A stretch of DNA of 6,791 nucleotides from an uncultured Acetatifactor sp. (GCA_910589655.1 CAJUTJ010000161.1:1-6791); one strand, 5' to 3'; counted from the stretch's first letter, positions 1-5,850 are shown. Notes: generated from the letters alone by a model not told the origin. Translations and numbers: made by a program.

Positions 1-606
1 ACCATGATTTTTCCCATGTGTATTGCTTTGATTGCCGGATATATCATAGCAAGGGAAGCAAAAGACGATACGCTGAAAAGCATTTTGACGATACCTGTTT
101 CATATAGCAGTTTATTGTGGGGGAAGCTGCTTGTATGTGCATTGCTTTCTTTGTTTTTTGGACTGGTAAGTGCGGCATTTACGGTAATCGCTGATTTGAT
201 GATGGGATTTCCGGGAATTTCCGTAACATCAATATTGCAGACGTTTATTCAGATTATTTTTAACTGCCTGTTTTTGTATATCGGTGTCATGCCTGTTATT
301 GCATTCGCCGCCCGTATACCAAACGGACATATGATCGGAACAATTATTGCTTTTGTTTATGGTTATGGCGGTATGTTTGCCTCTGGAGATGCTGCGTTAG
401 CCAATATTTATCCCGTTACTGCAAGTTTGGGTTTAATCAGCTACCGAAGTTATGATTCTGCGGTACGTTGGAATGTATCAATCTGTTTGTTTAGTATGAT
501 TGCGGCATTGGTGATTTCTGCTGTTTTTGTATTTACTGCAAAAGGAAATGTACCGGTTAAAAAAGCAAAAAAGGGTAAAAAGGCAATAGTCAAAAAAGGT
601 TGGTAA
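1..606 (+). CDS. ABC-2 type transporter permease, 5' end missing
   Basis: The reading frame is open from the first base, so this is the C-terminal ~200 residues of a longer gene; the ATG at 4 is probably internal. The fragment has about five hydrophobic segments (counting from the Met at base 4: roughly 1-16, 35-65, 78-102, 110-127 and 154-176). The segment between the first two, 'REAKDDTLKSILTIPVS', matches the cytoplasmic loop typical of ABC-2 permeases of the lantibiotic-immunity/bacitracin-export kind. The C-terminus is an unusual lysine-rich tail (about nine Lys in the last 19 residues), probably cytoplasmic. The product would be the membrane half of an ABC exporter whose ATPase lies upstream, outside the window. 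Substrate cannot be read from sequence. The neighbouring yxeA starts 16 bases after the stop, implying one operon. Family call is firm; role in peptide resistance is inference. Confidence 0.85.
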   Translation, partial: TMIFPMCIALIAGYIIAREAKDDTLKSILTIPVSYSSLLWGKLLVCALLSLFFGLVSAAFTVIADLMMGFPGISVTSILQTFIQIIFNCLFLYIGVMPVIAFAARIPNGHMIGTIIAFVYGYGGMFASGDAALANIYPVTASLGLISYRSYDSAVRWNVSICLFSMIAALVISAVFVFTAKGNVPVKKAKKGKKAIVKKGW

Positions 607-608
607 GT

Positions 609-613
609 GGAGG
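609..613 (+). promoter_or_regulatory. Ribosome binding site that fixes the yxeA start
   Basis: GGAGG lies 8 bases before the ATG at 622. An in-frame GTG at 607 would extend the protein by five residues, but it overlaps this Shine-Dalgarno sequence and lacks one of its own, so the ATG at 622 is preferred. Confidence 0.8.
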
Positions 614-621
614 ATATAGAA

Positions 622-1017
622 ATGAAAAAGAAAATGATTGCAGGTTTTTCGGCGGTTGCAGTAATTATAGCAGGCTTTATCTGCTTTTGCATATGGTTCC
701 TTTCGGGAGCTGGCAGCACATACTATTATTCACAAATTGATAATAGTAAAGTGGAGCAGGTCGAATCAAAAGGCGGCGTAATTAATTTTAGCGGAAGTAT
801 GGATTATTCATACACTTTATTTTCTTACAATGAGAATGGAAAGGGAAAGGACATTACATTCGGAACGTCAAAGGAATTGAAAGAGGGAGCTTTTATTCGT
901 TTAACGGTAATGCCGATTCGTGGCGTTCTTGAATGGAAAGAGGTACAATATGAGGAACTTCCTGTTGCTGTGCAGAGCAATTATGCGGCACCTGCGGGAA
1001 GCTTAGGCAGTTACTAA
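622..1017 (+). CDS. yxeA: YxeA family protein (DUF1093)
   Basis: This 131-residue protein has an N-terminal basic start (MKKK) and one hydrophobic segment (about residues 5-28), fitting a membrane anchor or uncleaved signal with the rest outside the cell. Family hallmarks are the 'YYYSQID' motif just after the membrane segment, the 'YSYTLFSYNENGKGKDITF' strand region, 'LKEGAFIRL', a 'GVLEWKEV' strand and a closing 'EELP' motif. YxeA-family proteins are short (about 110-140 residues), of unknown biochemical function, and often sit beside ABC transporters; in Bacillus subtilis yxeA follows yxdLM, a peptide-responsive ABC transporter. Here it follows an ABC-2 permease and ends before a terminator, so it is the last gene of that operon. 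Function beyond envelope or peptide-stress association is not known. Confidence 0.82.
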   Translation: MKKKMIAGFSAVAVIIAGFICFCIWFLSGAGSTYYYSQIDNSKVEQVESKGGVINFSGSMDYSYTLFSYNENGKGKDITFGTSKELKEGAFIRLTVMPIRGVLEWKEVQYEELPVAVQSNYAAPAGSLGSY

Positions 1018-1095
1018 GTTTGGAAGTAAACCTCCAAATAATGATTGGCATGTGCGCTGCAGCGCGCGGATAGGTATAAAAAAGAAATTAGGAAT

Positions 1096-1141
1096 AAAAA
1101 AAGCGCAATTTTTTAGTTCAACTGAAAAAAGCGCTTTTTTT
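1096..1141 (+). terminator. Intrinsic terminator after the permease-yxeA operon
   Basis: The arms AAAAAAAGCGC (1096-1106) and GCGCTTTTTTT (1131-1141) pair perfectly, and the interior adds T6/A6 pairing (1109-1114 with 1125-1130). The 3' arm runs into a T-rich tract. With A's on the upstream side it could also work in the reverse direction. Confidence 0.88.
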
Positions 1142-1249
1142 ATTTTCTGTTACAGTGTCTCAGATCCGGTAAACAGCAATTGGGGCATAAACGTTTCCGC
1201 AAGGAGACTTCTGTCAGGAAATAAGCATGTGCAATGGCTCCGCGCCTTT

Positions 1250-1286
1250 ATGCGATTTTGCGAGACATGCGGGCGTCAAAACGCAT
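1250..1286. repeat. Imperfect inverted repeat (hairpin)
   Basis: ATGCGATTTTG (1250-1260) pairs with CAAAACGCAT (1277-1286), giving ten base pairs with one bulged A around a 16-base loop. It has no T-tract and lies upstream of the metal-operon promoter, so it should not be part of that mRNA. Confidence 0.55.
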
Positions 1287-1309
1287 TCTTTCCGCATTTT
1301 GTGTGCATT

Positions 1310-1347
1310 CTCGTAACGGTTCAGTGCCTTGCCTGAACTGTTACGAG
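1310..1347. repeat. 15-bp inverted repeat with 8-base loop
   Basis: CTCGTAACGGTTCAG (1310-1324) and CTGAACTGTTACGAG (1333-1347) are complementary except for one position that becomes a G-U pair in RNA. The loop is TGCCTTGC. No T-run follows, so it is not a classical terminator. The motif CTGAACTGTTACG occurs again at 3782-3794, past the end of the ATPase gene. Confidence 0.75.
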
Positions 1348-1383
1348 TAGGTGCTGTATCTTGAAAAATATGTCGGAAAGCTA

Positions 1384-1411
1384 TTGACTTTTTCAAAAAT
1401 CATGGTAATAT
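1384..1411 (+). promoter_or_regulatory. Predicted sigma-A promoter of the metal-efflux operon
   Basis: TTGACT (1384-1389) and TAATAT (1406-1411) are spaced by 16 bases, a good match to the vegetative consensus. The predicted transcription start would be around 1418-1422, inside the operator-like repeat below. Confidence 0.72.
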
Positions 1412-1415
1412 AAAC

Positions 1416-1435
1416 ATATGAACAGTGGTTCATGT
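1416..1435 (+). promoter_or_regulatory. Candidate ArsR/SmtB-family operator
   Basis: ATGAAC (1418-1423) and GTTCAT (1428-1433) form a perfect inverted repeat separated by AGTG, flanked by further near-symmetry (ATATGAAC versus GTTCATGT). This resembles the known ATATGAACA-type half-sites of metal-sensing ArsR/SmtB repressors. It sits at the transcription start, where a bound repressor would block RNA polymerase, and it precedes metal-efflux genes as expected for this family. The repressor gene is not in the window. Confidence 0.7.
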
Positions 1436-1478
1436 ATTCAATAAAAATATTATTCCATATTAGACGGAGGGAAATGAG

Positions 1479-1700
1479 ATGAAGAAAACTTATAAAATTG
1501 AAGTGGATTGTGCAAACTGCGCTTTGAAGATGGAGGAAGCCGCGAAGAAGGTGGAAGGCGTTCAGGACGTCACGGTGAGCTTTATGACGCAGAAGATGAA
1601 GGTGGAATTTTCGGAAGGAGCCGATGACAAGGCGGTTATGCAGACAGTGAGGAAGGCTTGTAAGAAAGTGGAGGATGACTGCGAGATCTTTTTGGATTAA
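1479..1700 (+). CDS. Stand-alone HMA-domain heavy-metal binding protein
   Basis: A 73-residue cytoplasmic protein consisting of one ferredoxin-like HMA domain. The metal-binding loop is 'DCANC' with Cys11 and Cys14; the Asp before the first Cys is typical of Zn/Cd/Pb-type HMA domains rather than the GMTCxxC of copper chaperones. Strands 'KTYKIEVD', 'VTVSFMTQKMKVEF' and helix 'ALKMEEAAKKVEGV' fit the fold. A further Cys pair (Cys60 and Cys68) lies near the end. The start ATG has GGAGGG (1466-1471) 7 bases upstream; an ATG at 1474 stops after two codons. It is 46 bases before the ATPase gene and shares its promoter. It probably delivers metal to, or regulates, the ATPase, which lacks an HMA domain. 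Copper chaperone function (CopZ) is the less likely alternative. Confidence 0.88.
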   Translation: MKKTYKIEVDCANCALKMEEAAKKVEGVQDVTVSFMTQKMKVEFSEGADDKAVMQTVRKACKKVEDDCEIFLD

Positions 1701-1746
1701 TTGGCGGGCAGGCATCGGCCCGGAAGATTAGAAAGGAGGGACCGGT

Positions 1747-3675
1747 ATGACAAAAAAACAAAAAAAGGTATTGATTCGAATCATAATAGCGGCGTTTCTC
1801 ATGGCAGCGCTGCACTTTGTACCCATACAGGGTTATGCAAGATTTGTGCTTTACCTGATCCCTTATATTGTGATAGGTTATGACATTTTGCGCAAAGCAG
1901 TGTTGGGTATCGTCCATGGGGAAGTGTTTGACGAGAATTTCCTGATGGCAGTGGCTACCGTGGGCGCCATGCTGCTGGGGGTTTATCAGGTGGCTCAGGG
2001 TCAGGAAGGTGAATTTGCCGAGGGGGTGGCGGTTATGTTGTTCTACCAGATCGGTGAATTGTTTCAGGCGGTGGCAGTGGGAAAGAGCCGCAGAAATATC
2101 GCGGCGCTGATGGACATCAGGCCCGATTTTGCCAACATTGAGACGGAGACCGGAGAGCTGGAACAGGTAGATCCCGATGAGGTGGAGATCGGTTCCGTAA
2201 TCATAGTCCGTCCCGGTGAGAAGATTCCTCTGGACGGTGTGGTGGCAGAAGGAATTTCCACTTTGAATACCAGTGCACTGACCGGCGAGAGCGTTCCCAG
2301 AGAGGTGAAAGAGGGAGAGAATGTCATCAGCGGCTGTGTCAATATCACAGGGTTATTAAAAATCCGCACTACCAAAGAGTTCGGGGAATCTACCGTATCG
2401 AAGATTCTGGATTTGGTGGAAAATTCCAGCATGAAAAAGGCGAAGACCGAGAATTTTATCACCAAATTTGCAAAATATTATACTCCTGCGGTGTGCTACA
2501 GCGCTTTGGCGCTGGCGGTTCTGCCGGGTATCGTCAATCTTTTGGCGGGGCATCCGGCCAATTGGGCGGTATGGATTATCCGCGCTCTGACTTTTCTGGT
2601 GATCAGTTGTCCTTGCGCTTTGGTGATTTCCATTCCTTTGAGTTTCTTCGGAGGAATCGGCGGAGCTTCTTCCTGCGGAATTTTGGTAAAAGGTTCCAAT
2701 TATCTGGAAGCATTGGCGCAGACGAAATATGTTGTATTTGATAAGACGGGCACTCTGACCAAGGGCGTCTTTGAAGTGACGGGAATCTACCCTTCCAAAG
2801 AATTTTCCGATGGGCCGGAAGGAAGTGGCGAGGACGCTTCCGCAAAATTATTAAAAGCTGCGGCCTATGTGGAGAGCTATTCCACCCATCCCATCAGCAA
2901 GAGCCTGCAAGAGGCATACGGACAAGAGATTGACAAGACTATGGTGACGGAAGTGGAAGAAATCGGCGGACACGGGGTGACGGCTTTAGTGGACGGGATA
3001 CAGGTGGCTGCGGGAAATGCCAAGCTGATGAAAAAGCTGGGACTTTCCTATGAAGAAAATACGGGAATCGGCACGGTGATCCACTTGGCGTCGGGAGGGA
3101 TTTATGCCGGATATATCCTGATTTCCGATGTGGTCAAAGAACAATCCGCAGCCGCCATCGCAGGCTTGAAGGCGGCAGGCGTGAAAAAGACAGTGATGCT
3201 TACCGGCGACAGTAAGGCAGTGGCGGATTATGTGGCGGGGCAGCTGAAACTGGATGAGGTGAGAAGCGAGCTGCTTCCGGCAGATAAGGTAACGGCGGTG
3301 GAGGCGCTGCTTTCGGAAAAGGCGCCGAAGGAAAAGCTGGCTTTTGTGGGTGACGGGATTAATGATGCCCCGGTGCTTTCCAGAGCGGATATCGGTATTG
3401 CTATGGGAGCCCTTGGATCCGATGCGGCAATCGAGGCGGCGGATATTGTTTTAATGGATGACAATCCGGAAAAGATTGCGCTGGCTATGCGGATTTCCGG
3501 AAAGTGTCTGAGGATCGTCTATGAGAATATTGTATTTGCGCTGGCTGTCAAGGCGGTGTGCCTGATATTGGGAGCACTGGGGTTTGCCAGTATGTGGCTG
3601 GCCATTTTTGCGGATGTAGGAGTTATGGTGCTGGCGGTGCTGAATGCCATCCGCTGTCTGAAGGTCAGGCAGTGA
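1747..3675 (+). CDS. cadA: P1B-2 type heavy-metal (Zn/Cd/Pb) exporting ATPase
   Basis: This 642-residue integral membrane ATPase would pump divalent Zn, Cd or Pb out of the cytoplasm using ATP. All core motifs are present: the TGES actuator loop (179-182), the CPC transport site in TM6 (Cys288-Pro289-Cys290), DKTGT with phosphorylated Asp332, His381-Pro382 (P1B nucleotide domain), TGD (486-488) and GDGINDAP (535-542). Group P1B-2 is indicated by Lys602 in TM7 and by Asp623-Val-Gly625 in TM8, the ZntA-like metal-coordinating residues. Eight membrane segments fit: four before the actuator domain (about 8-26, 31-48, 62-80, 90-107), two around 246-302, and two at 590-637. The usual N-terminal HMA domain is missing, which accounts for the short length compared with about 700-730 residues in CadA; the gene just upstream supplies an HMA domain. 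AGGAGGG (1734-1740) lies 6 bases before the ATG. Regulation is probably by the operator at 1416-1435. Confidence 0.95.
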   Translation: MTKKQKKVLIRIIIAAFLMAALHFVPIQGYARFVLYLIPYIVIGYDILRKAVLGIVHGEVFDENFLMAVATVGAMLLGVYQVAQGQEGEFAEGVAVMLFYQIGELFQAVAVGKSRRNIAALMDIRPDFANIETETGELEQVDPDEVEIGSVIIVRPGEKIPLDGVVAEGISTLNTSALTGESVPREVKEGENVISGCVNITGLLKIRTTKEFGESTVSKILDLVENSSMKKAKTENFITKFAKYYTPAVCYSALALAVLPGIVNLLAGHPANWAVWIIRALTFLVISCPCALVISIPLSFFGGIGGASSCGILVKGSNYLEALAQTKYVVFDKTGTLTKGVFEVTGIYPSKEFSDGPEGSGEDASAKLLKAAAYVESYSTHPISKSLQEAYGQEIDKTMVTEVEEIGGHGVTALVDGIQVAAGNAKLMKKLGLSYEENTGIGTVIHLASGGIYAGYILISDVVKEQSAAAIAGLKAAGVKKTVMLTGDSKAVADYVAGQLKLDEVRSELLPADKVTAVEALLSEKAPKEKLAFVGDGINDAPVLSRADIGIAMGALGSDAAIEAADIVLMDDNPEKIALAMRISGKCLRIVYENIVFALAVKAVCLILGALGFASMWLAIFADVGVMVLAVLNAIRCLKVRQ

Positions 3676-3821
3676 CGGAGCTTTTCAGTCGTTGGCGAAC
3701 ACCCGGCATGAAATAAGTTGTCGGTAATATTACTTGGTTATTGGCAAAAGTGTACATTCCGGCAGCTTATGAATGGCATGGCTGAACTGTTACGGATTTG
3801 TCGGCAGTAACAGAGTTTCTG

Positions 3822-3855
3822 TTGACATAACGGGAAAAATCAGGCAGAATAAATT
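3822..3855 (+). promoter_or_regulatory. Possible promoter of the structured transcript
   Basis: A perfect TTGACA is at 3822-3827. Possible -10 boxes are weak or poorly spaced: AGAATA (3846-3851, 18-base spacer) or TAAATT (3850-3855, 22-base spacer). Just upstream is a hairpin AACAGA/TCTGTT (3809-3814 with 3818-3823) that overlaps the -35 box. Confidence 0.4.
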
Positions 3856-4108
3856 AGTAAAAAAGCGCGCCTGATCTGCCCGTTTACCAAAAGGCTGTCA
3901 GTATCTTTTTGGAGTCTGCGGTAAGAAGATATGGGAGATAGCTCTAAAGATATAAGCGGATTTGCAATGGAATATGCCGTTTTGCGGCGCAGATCCGGCG
4001 GGGGAAACATTTTGTCAGTATTTCCCGGAAAGCCTGTGTTCGGTAGGCAGGGTTGCACTTTTCTGTATGGGGAAGGGAACCGGCCGAAAACACAGGCTTC
4101 TATTTTTT
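3829..4108 (+). ncRNA. Candidate structured RNA or leader upstream of the ZIP gene
   Basis: Consecutive stem-loops fill this stretch. Stem 1: AACGGG (3829-3834) with CCCGTT (3879-3884), enclosing ATCAGGC (3839-3845) with GCCTGAT (3869-3875) across a small internal loop. Stem 2: CCAAAAG (3887-3893) with CTTTTTGG (3905-3912), one bulge. Stem 3: CGGATTTGC (3957-3965) with GCAGATCCG (3989-3997), one G-U, capped by GCCG/CGGC (3976-3979, 3985-3988). Stem 4: GGGAAA (4002-4007) with TTTCCC (4021-4026). Stem 5 is the terminator. I do not recognise it as tmRNA, 6S, SRP RNA, RNase P RNA or a riboswitch class I know. It could be an independent small RNA, a leader that controls read-through, or a dispersed repeat. 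If transcription starts from the TTGACA site, stem 1 would be only partly included, which weakens that version. Confidence 0.4.
4030..4108 (+). terminator. Terminator-like hairpin with T-tract before the ZIP gene
   Basis: AAGCCTGTGTT (4030-4040) pairs perfectly with AACACAGGCTT (4089-4099), extended by CGG (4041-4043) with CCG (4084-4086) across a two-base bulge. TCTATTTTTT follows directly (T6 at 4103-4108). The loop is long (40 bases), so folding may be slower than in a typical terminator, and alternative pairings could serve regulation. Confidence 0.6.
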
Positions 4109-4116
4109 GATGTATT

Positions 4117-4144
4117 TTGAACAACCGGTGGCACATACTATTAA
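4117..4144 (+). promoter_or_regulatory. Possible promoter of the ZIP gene
   Basis: TTGAAC (4117-4122) and TATTAA (4139-4144) are spaced by 16 bases, downstream of the terminator and about 100 bases before the start codon. The boxes are moderate matches. The -10 box lies within the inverted repeat at 4125-4158. Confidence 0.45.
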
Positions 4145-4158
4145 GAAGTATGAACCGG
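4125..4158 (+). promoter_or_regulatory. Nested inverted repeat overlapping the -10 box (possible operator)
   Basis: CATACT (4134-4139) and AGTATG (4147-4152) are perfect inverted repeats around ATTAAGA, nested inside CCGGT (4125-4129) and ACCGG (4154-4158). The position over the predicted -10 box suits a repressor site. The sequence does not clearly match a Zur, Fur or MntR consensus known to me. Confidence 0.4.
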
Positions 4159-4229
4159 CAACGGTTTATGGTTTGCCAAACGGCTTGTCCGAATTTGGCG
4201 GAGAAGGAATATGTCAGTAAAGAATAGTG

Positions 4230-4237
4230 AGGCGGGC
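4230..4237 (+). promoter_or_regulatory. Weak ribosome binding site deciding the ZIP start
   Basis: AGGCGGGC is an imperfect Shine-Dalgarno 7 bases before the ATG at 4245 (a second ATG follows at 4248). The in-frame GTG at 4227 has no suitable site: the nearest, AAGGA at 4204-4208, is 18 bases away. The ATG at 4245 is therefore chosen with moderate certainty. Confidence 0.5.
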
Positions 4238-4244
4238 AATTAAC

Positions 4245-5024
4245 ATGATGAAAGTATTTTCCATATTGCTGATACCCTTTTGGGGAACTTCGTTGGGAGC
4301 GGCAATGGTATTTTTTATGAAAAAGCAAATGAACCGGAATGTGGAGAAGATGCTTTTGGGCTTTGCCGCGGGAGTGATGATAGCGGCTTCCGTCTGGTCC
4401 CTTTTACTTCCGGCCATTGATATGACGGAGGAACAGGGCGGCATTGTATGGCTTCCGGCGGCAGCAGGCTTTCTGTTGGGGATTGGTTTTCTCCTTCTTT
4501 TGGACAGCTTGGTTCCGCACCTGCATCTGGACAGTGAGAATCCGGAAGGGGTAAAATCGGATTTCCAGAAGACAACCATGCTGGTTCTGGCGGTGACTCT
4601 CCATAATCTGCCGGAGGGTATGGCAGTGGGCGTCACCGTGGCAGGCGCTATGATGGGCAATACGGGGATCACCATGGCCGGGGCATTGGCGCTGGCAGTG
4701 GGAATTGCCATACAGAATTTCCCCGAGGGAGCCATTATTTCCATGCCTTTGCGGAGTGTGGGCGCATCCCGCCGGAAAGCGTTTCTGTACGGTGTGCTGT
4801 CTGGGGTTGTGGAACCTATCGGAGCGGTGATTACCATACTGCTGGCGGAACAGGTGGTGCCCATCCTGCCCTACCTGCTGGCATTTGCGGCAGGCGCCAT
4901 GATTTATGTGGTGGTGGATGAGCTGGTTCCCGAATCCCAGTCGGGGAAACACACCAATATCGGAACCATAGGCGCTGCAGTGGGATTTGTGCTGATGATG
5001 GTATTGGATGTGGTGTTCGGTTAG
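4245..5024 (+). CDS. ZIP family divalent metal transporter
   Basis: A 259-residue polytopic membrane protein of the ZIP (Zrt/Irt-like) family, closest in style to bacterial ZupT/GufA proteins. It carries the two signature transport-site helices: 'HNLPEG' (His120-Gly125) in TM4 and 'QNFPEG' (Gln157-Gly162) in TM5, plus 'EPIGA' and 'DELVPES' in the later helices. The His of the second motif is replaced by Gln, as is common in the GufA-like branch. The loop between TM3 and TM4 contains 'PHLHLD', a short possible metal-binding stretch. ZIP proteins generally bring Zn, Fe or Mn into the cytoplasm, so its role would oppose that of the ATPase upstream, though direction cannot be proven from sequence. 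A separate control region (4117-4158) suggests independent regulation. Length is normal for the family. Confidence 0.92.
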   Translation: MMKVFSILLIPFWGTSLGAAMVFFMKKQMNRNVEKMLLGFAAGVMIAASVWSLLLPAIDMTEEQGGIVWLPAAAGFLLGIGFLLLLDSLVPHLHLDSENPEGVKSDFQKTTMLVLAVTLHNLPEGMAVGVTVAGAMMGNTGITMAGALALAVGIAIQNFPEGAIISMPLRSVGASRRKAFLYGVLSGVVEPIGAVITILLAEQVVPILPYLLAFAAGAMIYVVVDELVPESQSGKHTNIGTIGAAVGFVLMMVLDVVFG

Positions 5025-5076
5025 TGTGAAAAAGGACATTTCACAATCCTGATTTGAGTGCCCGCTTAAGCGGGCA
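5025..5076. repeat. Two hairpins after the ZIP gene
   Basis: The first is TGTGAAA (5025-5031) with TTTCACA (5039-5045), loop of 7. The second is the perfect 18-base palindrome TGCCCGCTTAAGCGGGCA (5059-5076). Neither is followed by a T-run, so they may stabilise or only partly terminate the ZIP transcript rather than act as a full intrinsic terminator. Confidence 0.6.
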
Positions 5077-5121
5077 TATGGGAGTTAGGGTGAAAAGTAC
5101 TAGGAAAGGATAGACGCATAG

Positions 5122-5850
5122 ATGAAGCTTTTGATTGTACGGCACGGGGATCCGGACTATGAGAGGGATTCCTTGACGGAGAAGGGCTGGCGGGAAGCTT
5201 CCCTGCTGGCAGAGAGATTGTGTAAATTAAGGGTGACGGATTTCTATCTGTCGCCTTTGGGAAGGGCAAAGGATACGGCATCCCTGACCTTGGAGAAGAT
5301 GGGGCGCACCGCCACGGTATGCGACTGGCTTCGGGAATTCCCGCCCCAAATCAGAAGACCCGACGCTGCGCCGGAAAAGATCATACCATGGGACTGGCTG
5401 CCGGAGGACTGGACGGCGGAGCCGCTCTATTTTGGAAAGGAAGGCTGGGCTTCCACGGAGGTGATGCGGGAAGGCTGTGTGGGAGATGTGTATAAAACCG
5501 TGGTGCAAGGCTTTGATCAGGTATTGGCATCCCATGGTTATCGGAGGGACGGAGCTTTTTACCGCACGGAAAAAGGAAATGAGGACGTGCTGGTATTTTT
5601 TTGCCATTTCGGAGTAGAATGTGTGCTGCTGAGTCATTTAATGAACGTATCCCCTATGATTTTATGGCATCATATGTGTGCGGCCCCGTCATCTGTGACT
5701 ACTGTCTATACGGAGGAACGCAGGAAAGGAAAGGCAATTTTCCGTGTGGCGGCCTTCGGGGATATCTCGCATCTCTATGCAGGAGGGGAGGAACCGGCTT
5801 TTGCGGCCAGATTCTGTGAAACCTTTGACAGTTTGGACAGGCATGACTGA
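5122..5850 (+). CDS. Histidine phosphatase family protein (phosphoglycerate mutase-like)
   Basis: A 242-residue soluble protein of the histidine phosphatase (branch 1) superfamily. The catalytic loop is 'VRHGDPDY' with the phosphate-accepting His8 and Arg7. Arg48 in 'SPLGRA' completes the phosphate pocket, Glu72 in 'LREF' may be the acid, and His162 in 'FCHFG' is the second catalytic His. Family members dephosphorylate sugar phosphates, cofactors or other small molecules; the substrate is not clear here. It lacks the length and insert of true cofactor-dependent glycolytic mutases, so a broad-specificity phosphatase is more likely. AAGGA (5106-5110) lies 11 bases before the ATG, somewhat distant. 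The response regulator starts 29 bases after the stop, so the two may be co-transcribed; no functional link is evident. Confidence 0.9.
   Translation: MKLLIVRHGDPDYERDSLTEKGWREASLLAERLCKLRVTDFYLSPLGRAKDTASLTLEKMGRTATVCDWLREFPPQIRRPDAAPEKIIPWDWLPEDWTAEPLYFGKEGWASTEVMREGCVGDVYKTVVQGFDQVLASHGYRRDGAFYRTEKGNEDVLVFFCHFGVECVLLSHLMNVSPMILWHHMCAAPSSVTTVYTEERRKGKAIFRVAAFGDISHLYAGGEEPAFAARFCETFDSLDRHD

Larger units (their letters stand above)
1018..1383. other. Intergenic region with terminator and structured DNA, no gene
   Basis: No convincing gene is seen between yxeA and the metal operon. The stretch holds a small hairpin just after the stop (TTTGGA 1019-1024 with TCCAAA 1033-1038), a 12-bp GC-rich palindrome (1054-1065), the terminator at 1096-1141, and two further hairpins at 1250-1286 and 1310-1347. 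A + frame is open across 1052-1336, but it reads straight through the terminator and has no Shine-Dalgarno, so it is not called. Confidence 0.6.
3676..4244. other. Long structured intergenic region, no protein gene
   Basis: This 569-base gap between the ATPase and ZIP genes shows no credible protein gene. The first 100 bases hold the 10-bp palindrome GTAATATTAC (3724-3733) and a copy of CTGAACTGTTACG (3782-3794) but no clear terminator for the ATPase gene. From about 3809 onward it is dense in stem-loops and contains two promoter-like sites and one terminator, each listed separately. A reverse-strand frame is open across 3840-4328, but its translation has no recognisable domain and it overlaps the structured elements and the ZIP start. 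Confidence 0.6.

Noticed and set aside
1052..1336. 94-codon + strand open frame between yxeA and the metal operon
   Set aside because: It runs through the terminator hairpin and both arms of the 1250-1286 hairpin, lacks a ribosome binding site, and its translation has no recognisable domain.
3829..4108. Structured region considered as 6S RNA, SRP RNA, T-box or a czcD-type (NiCo) riboswitch
   Set aside because: The 5' and 3' ends do not pair as in 6S RNA, no SRP apical-helix motif or T-box AGGGTGG-type antiterminator motif is seen, and I cannot match a metal riboswitch core. It remains unassigned.
4211..4243. Ten-codon open frame (MSVKNSEAGN) ending one base before the ZIP ATG, as a possible leader peptide
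   Set aside because: The AAGGA motif is only two bases from its ATG, too close for efficient initiation, and the peptide has no regulatory codon run. The closeness of its stop to the ZIP start is noted but not enough.
3840..4328. 162-codon reverse-strand open frame in the gap before the ZIP gene
   Set aside because: It overlaps the start of the ZIP gene and the structured elements, and its translation is rich in scattered Arg, Ser, Pro and Cys with no domain or membrane pattern. It is treated as a by-product of the structured sequence.
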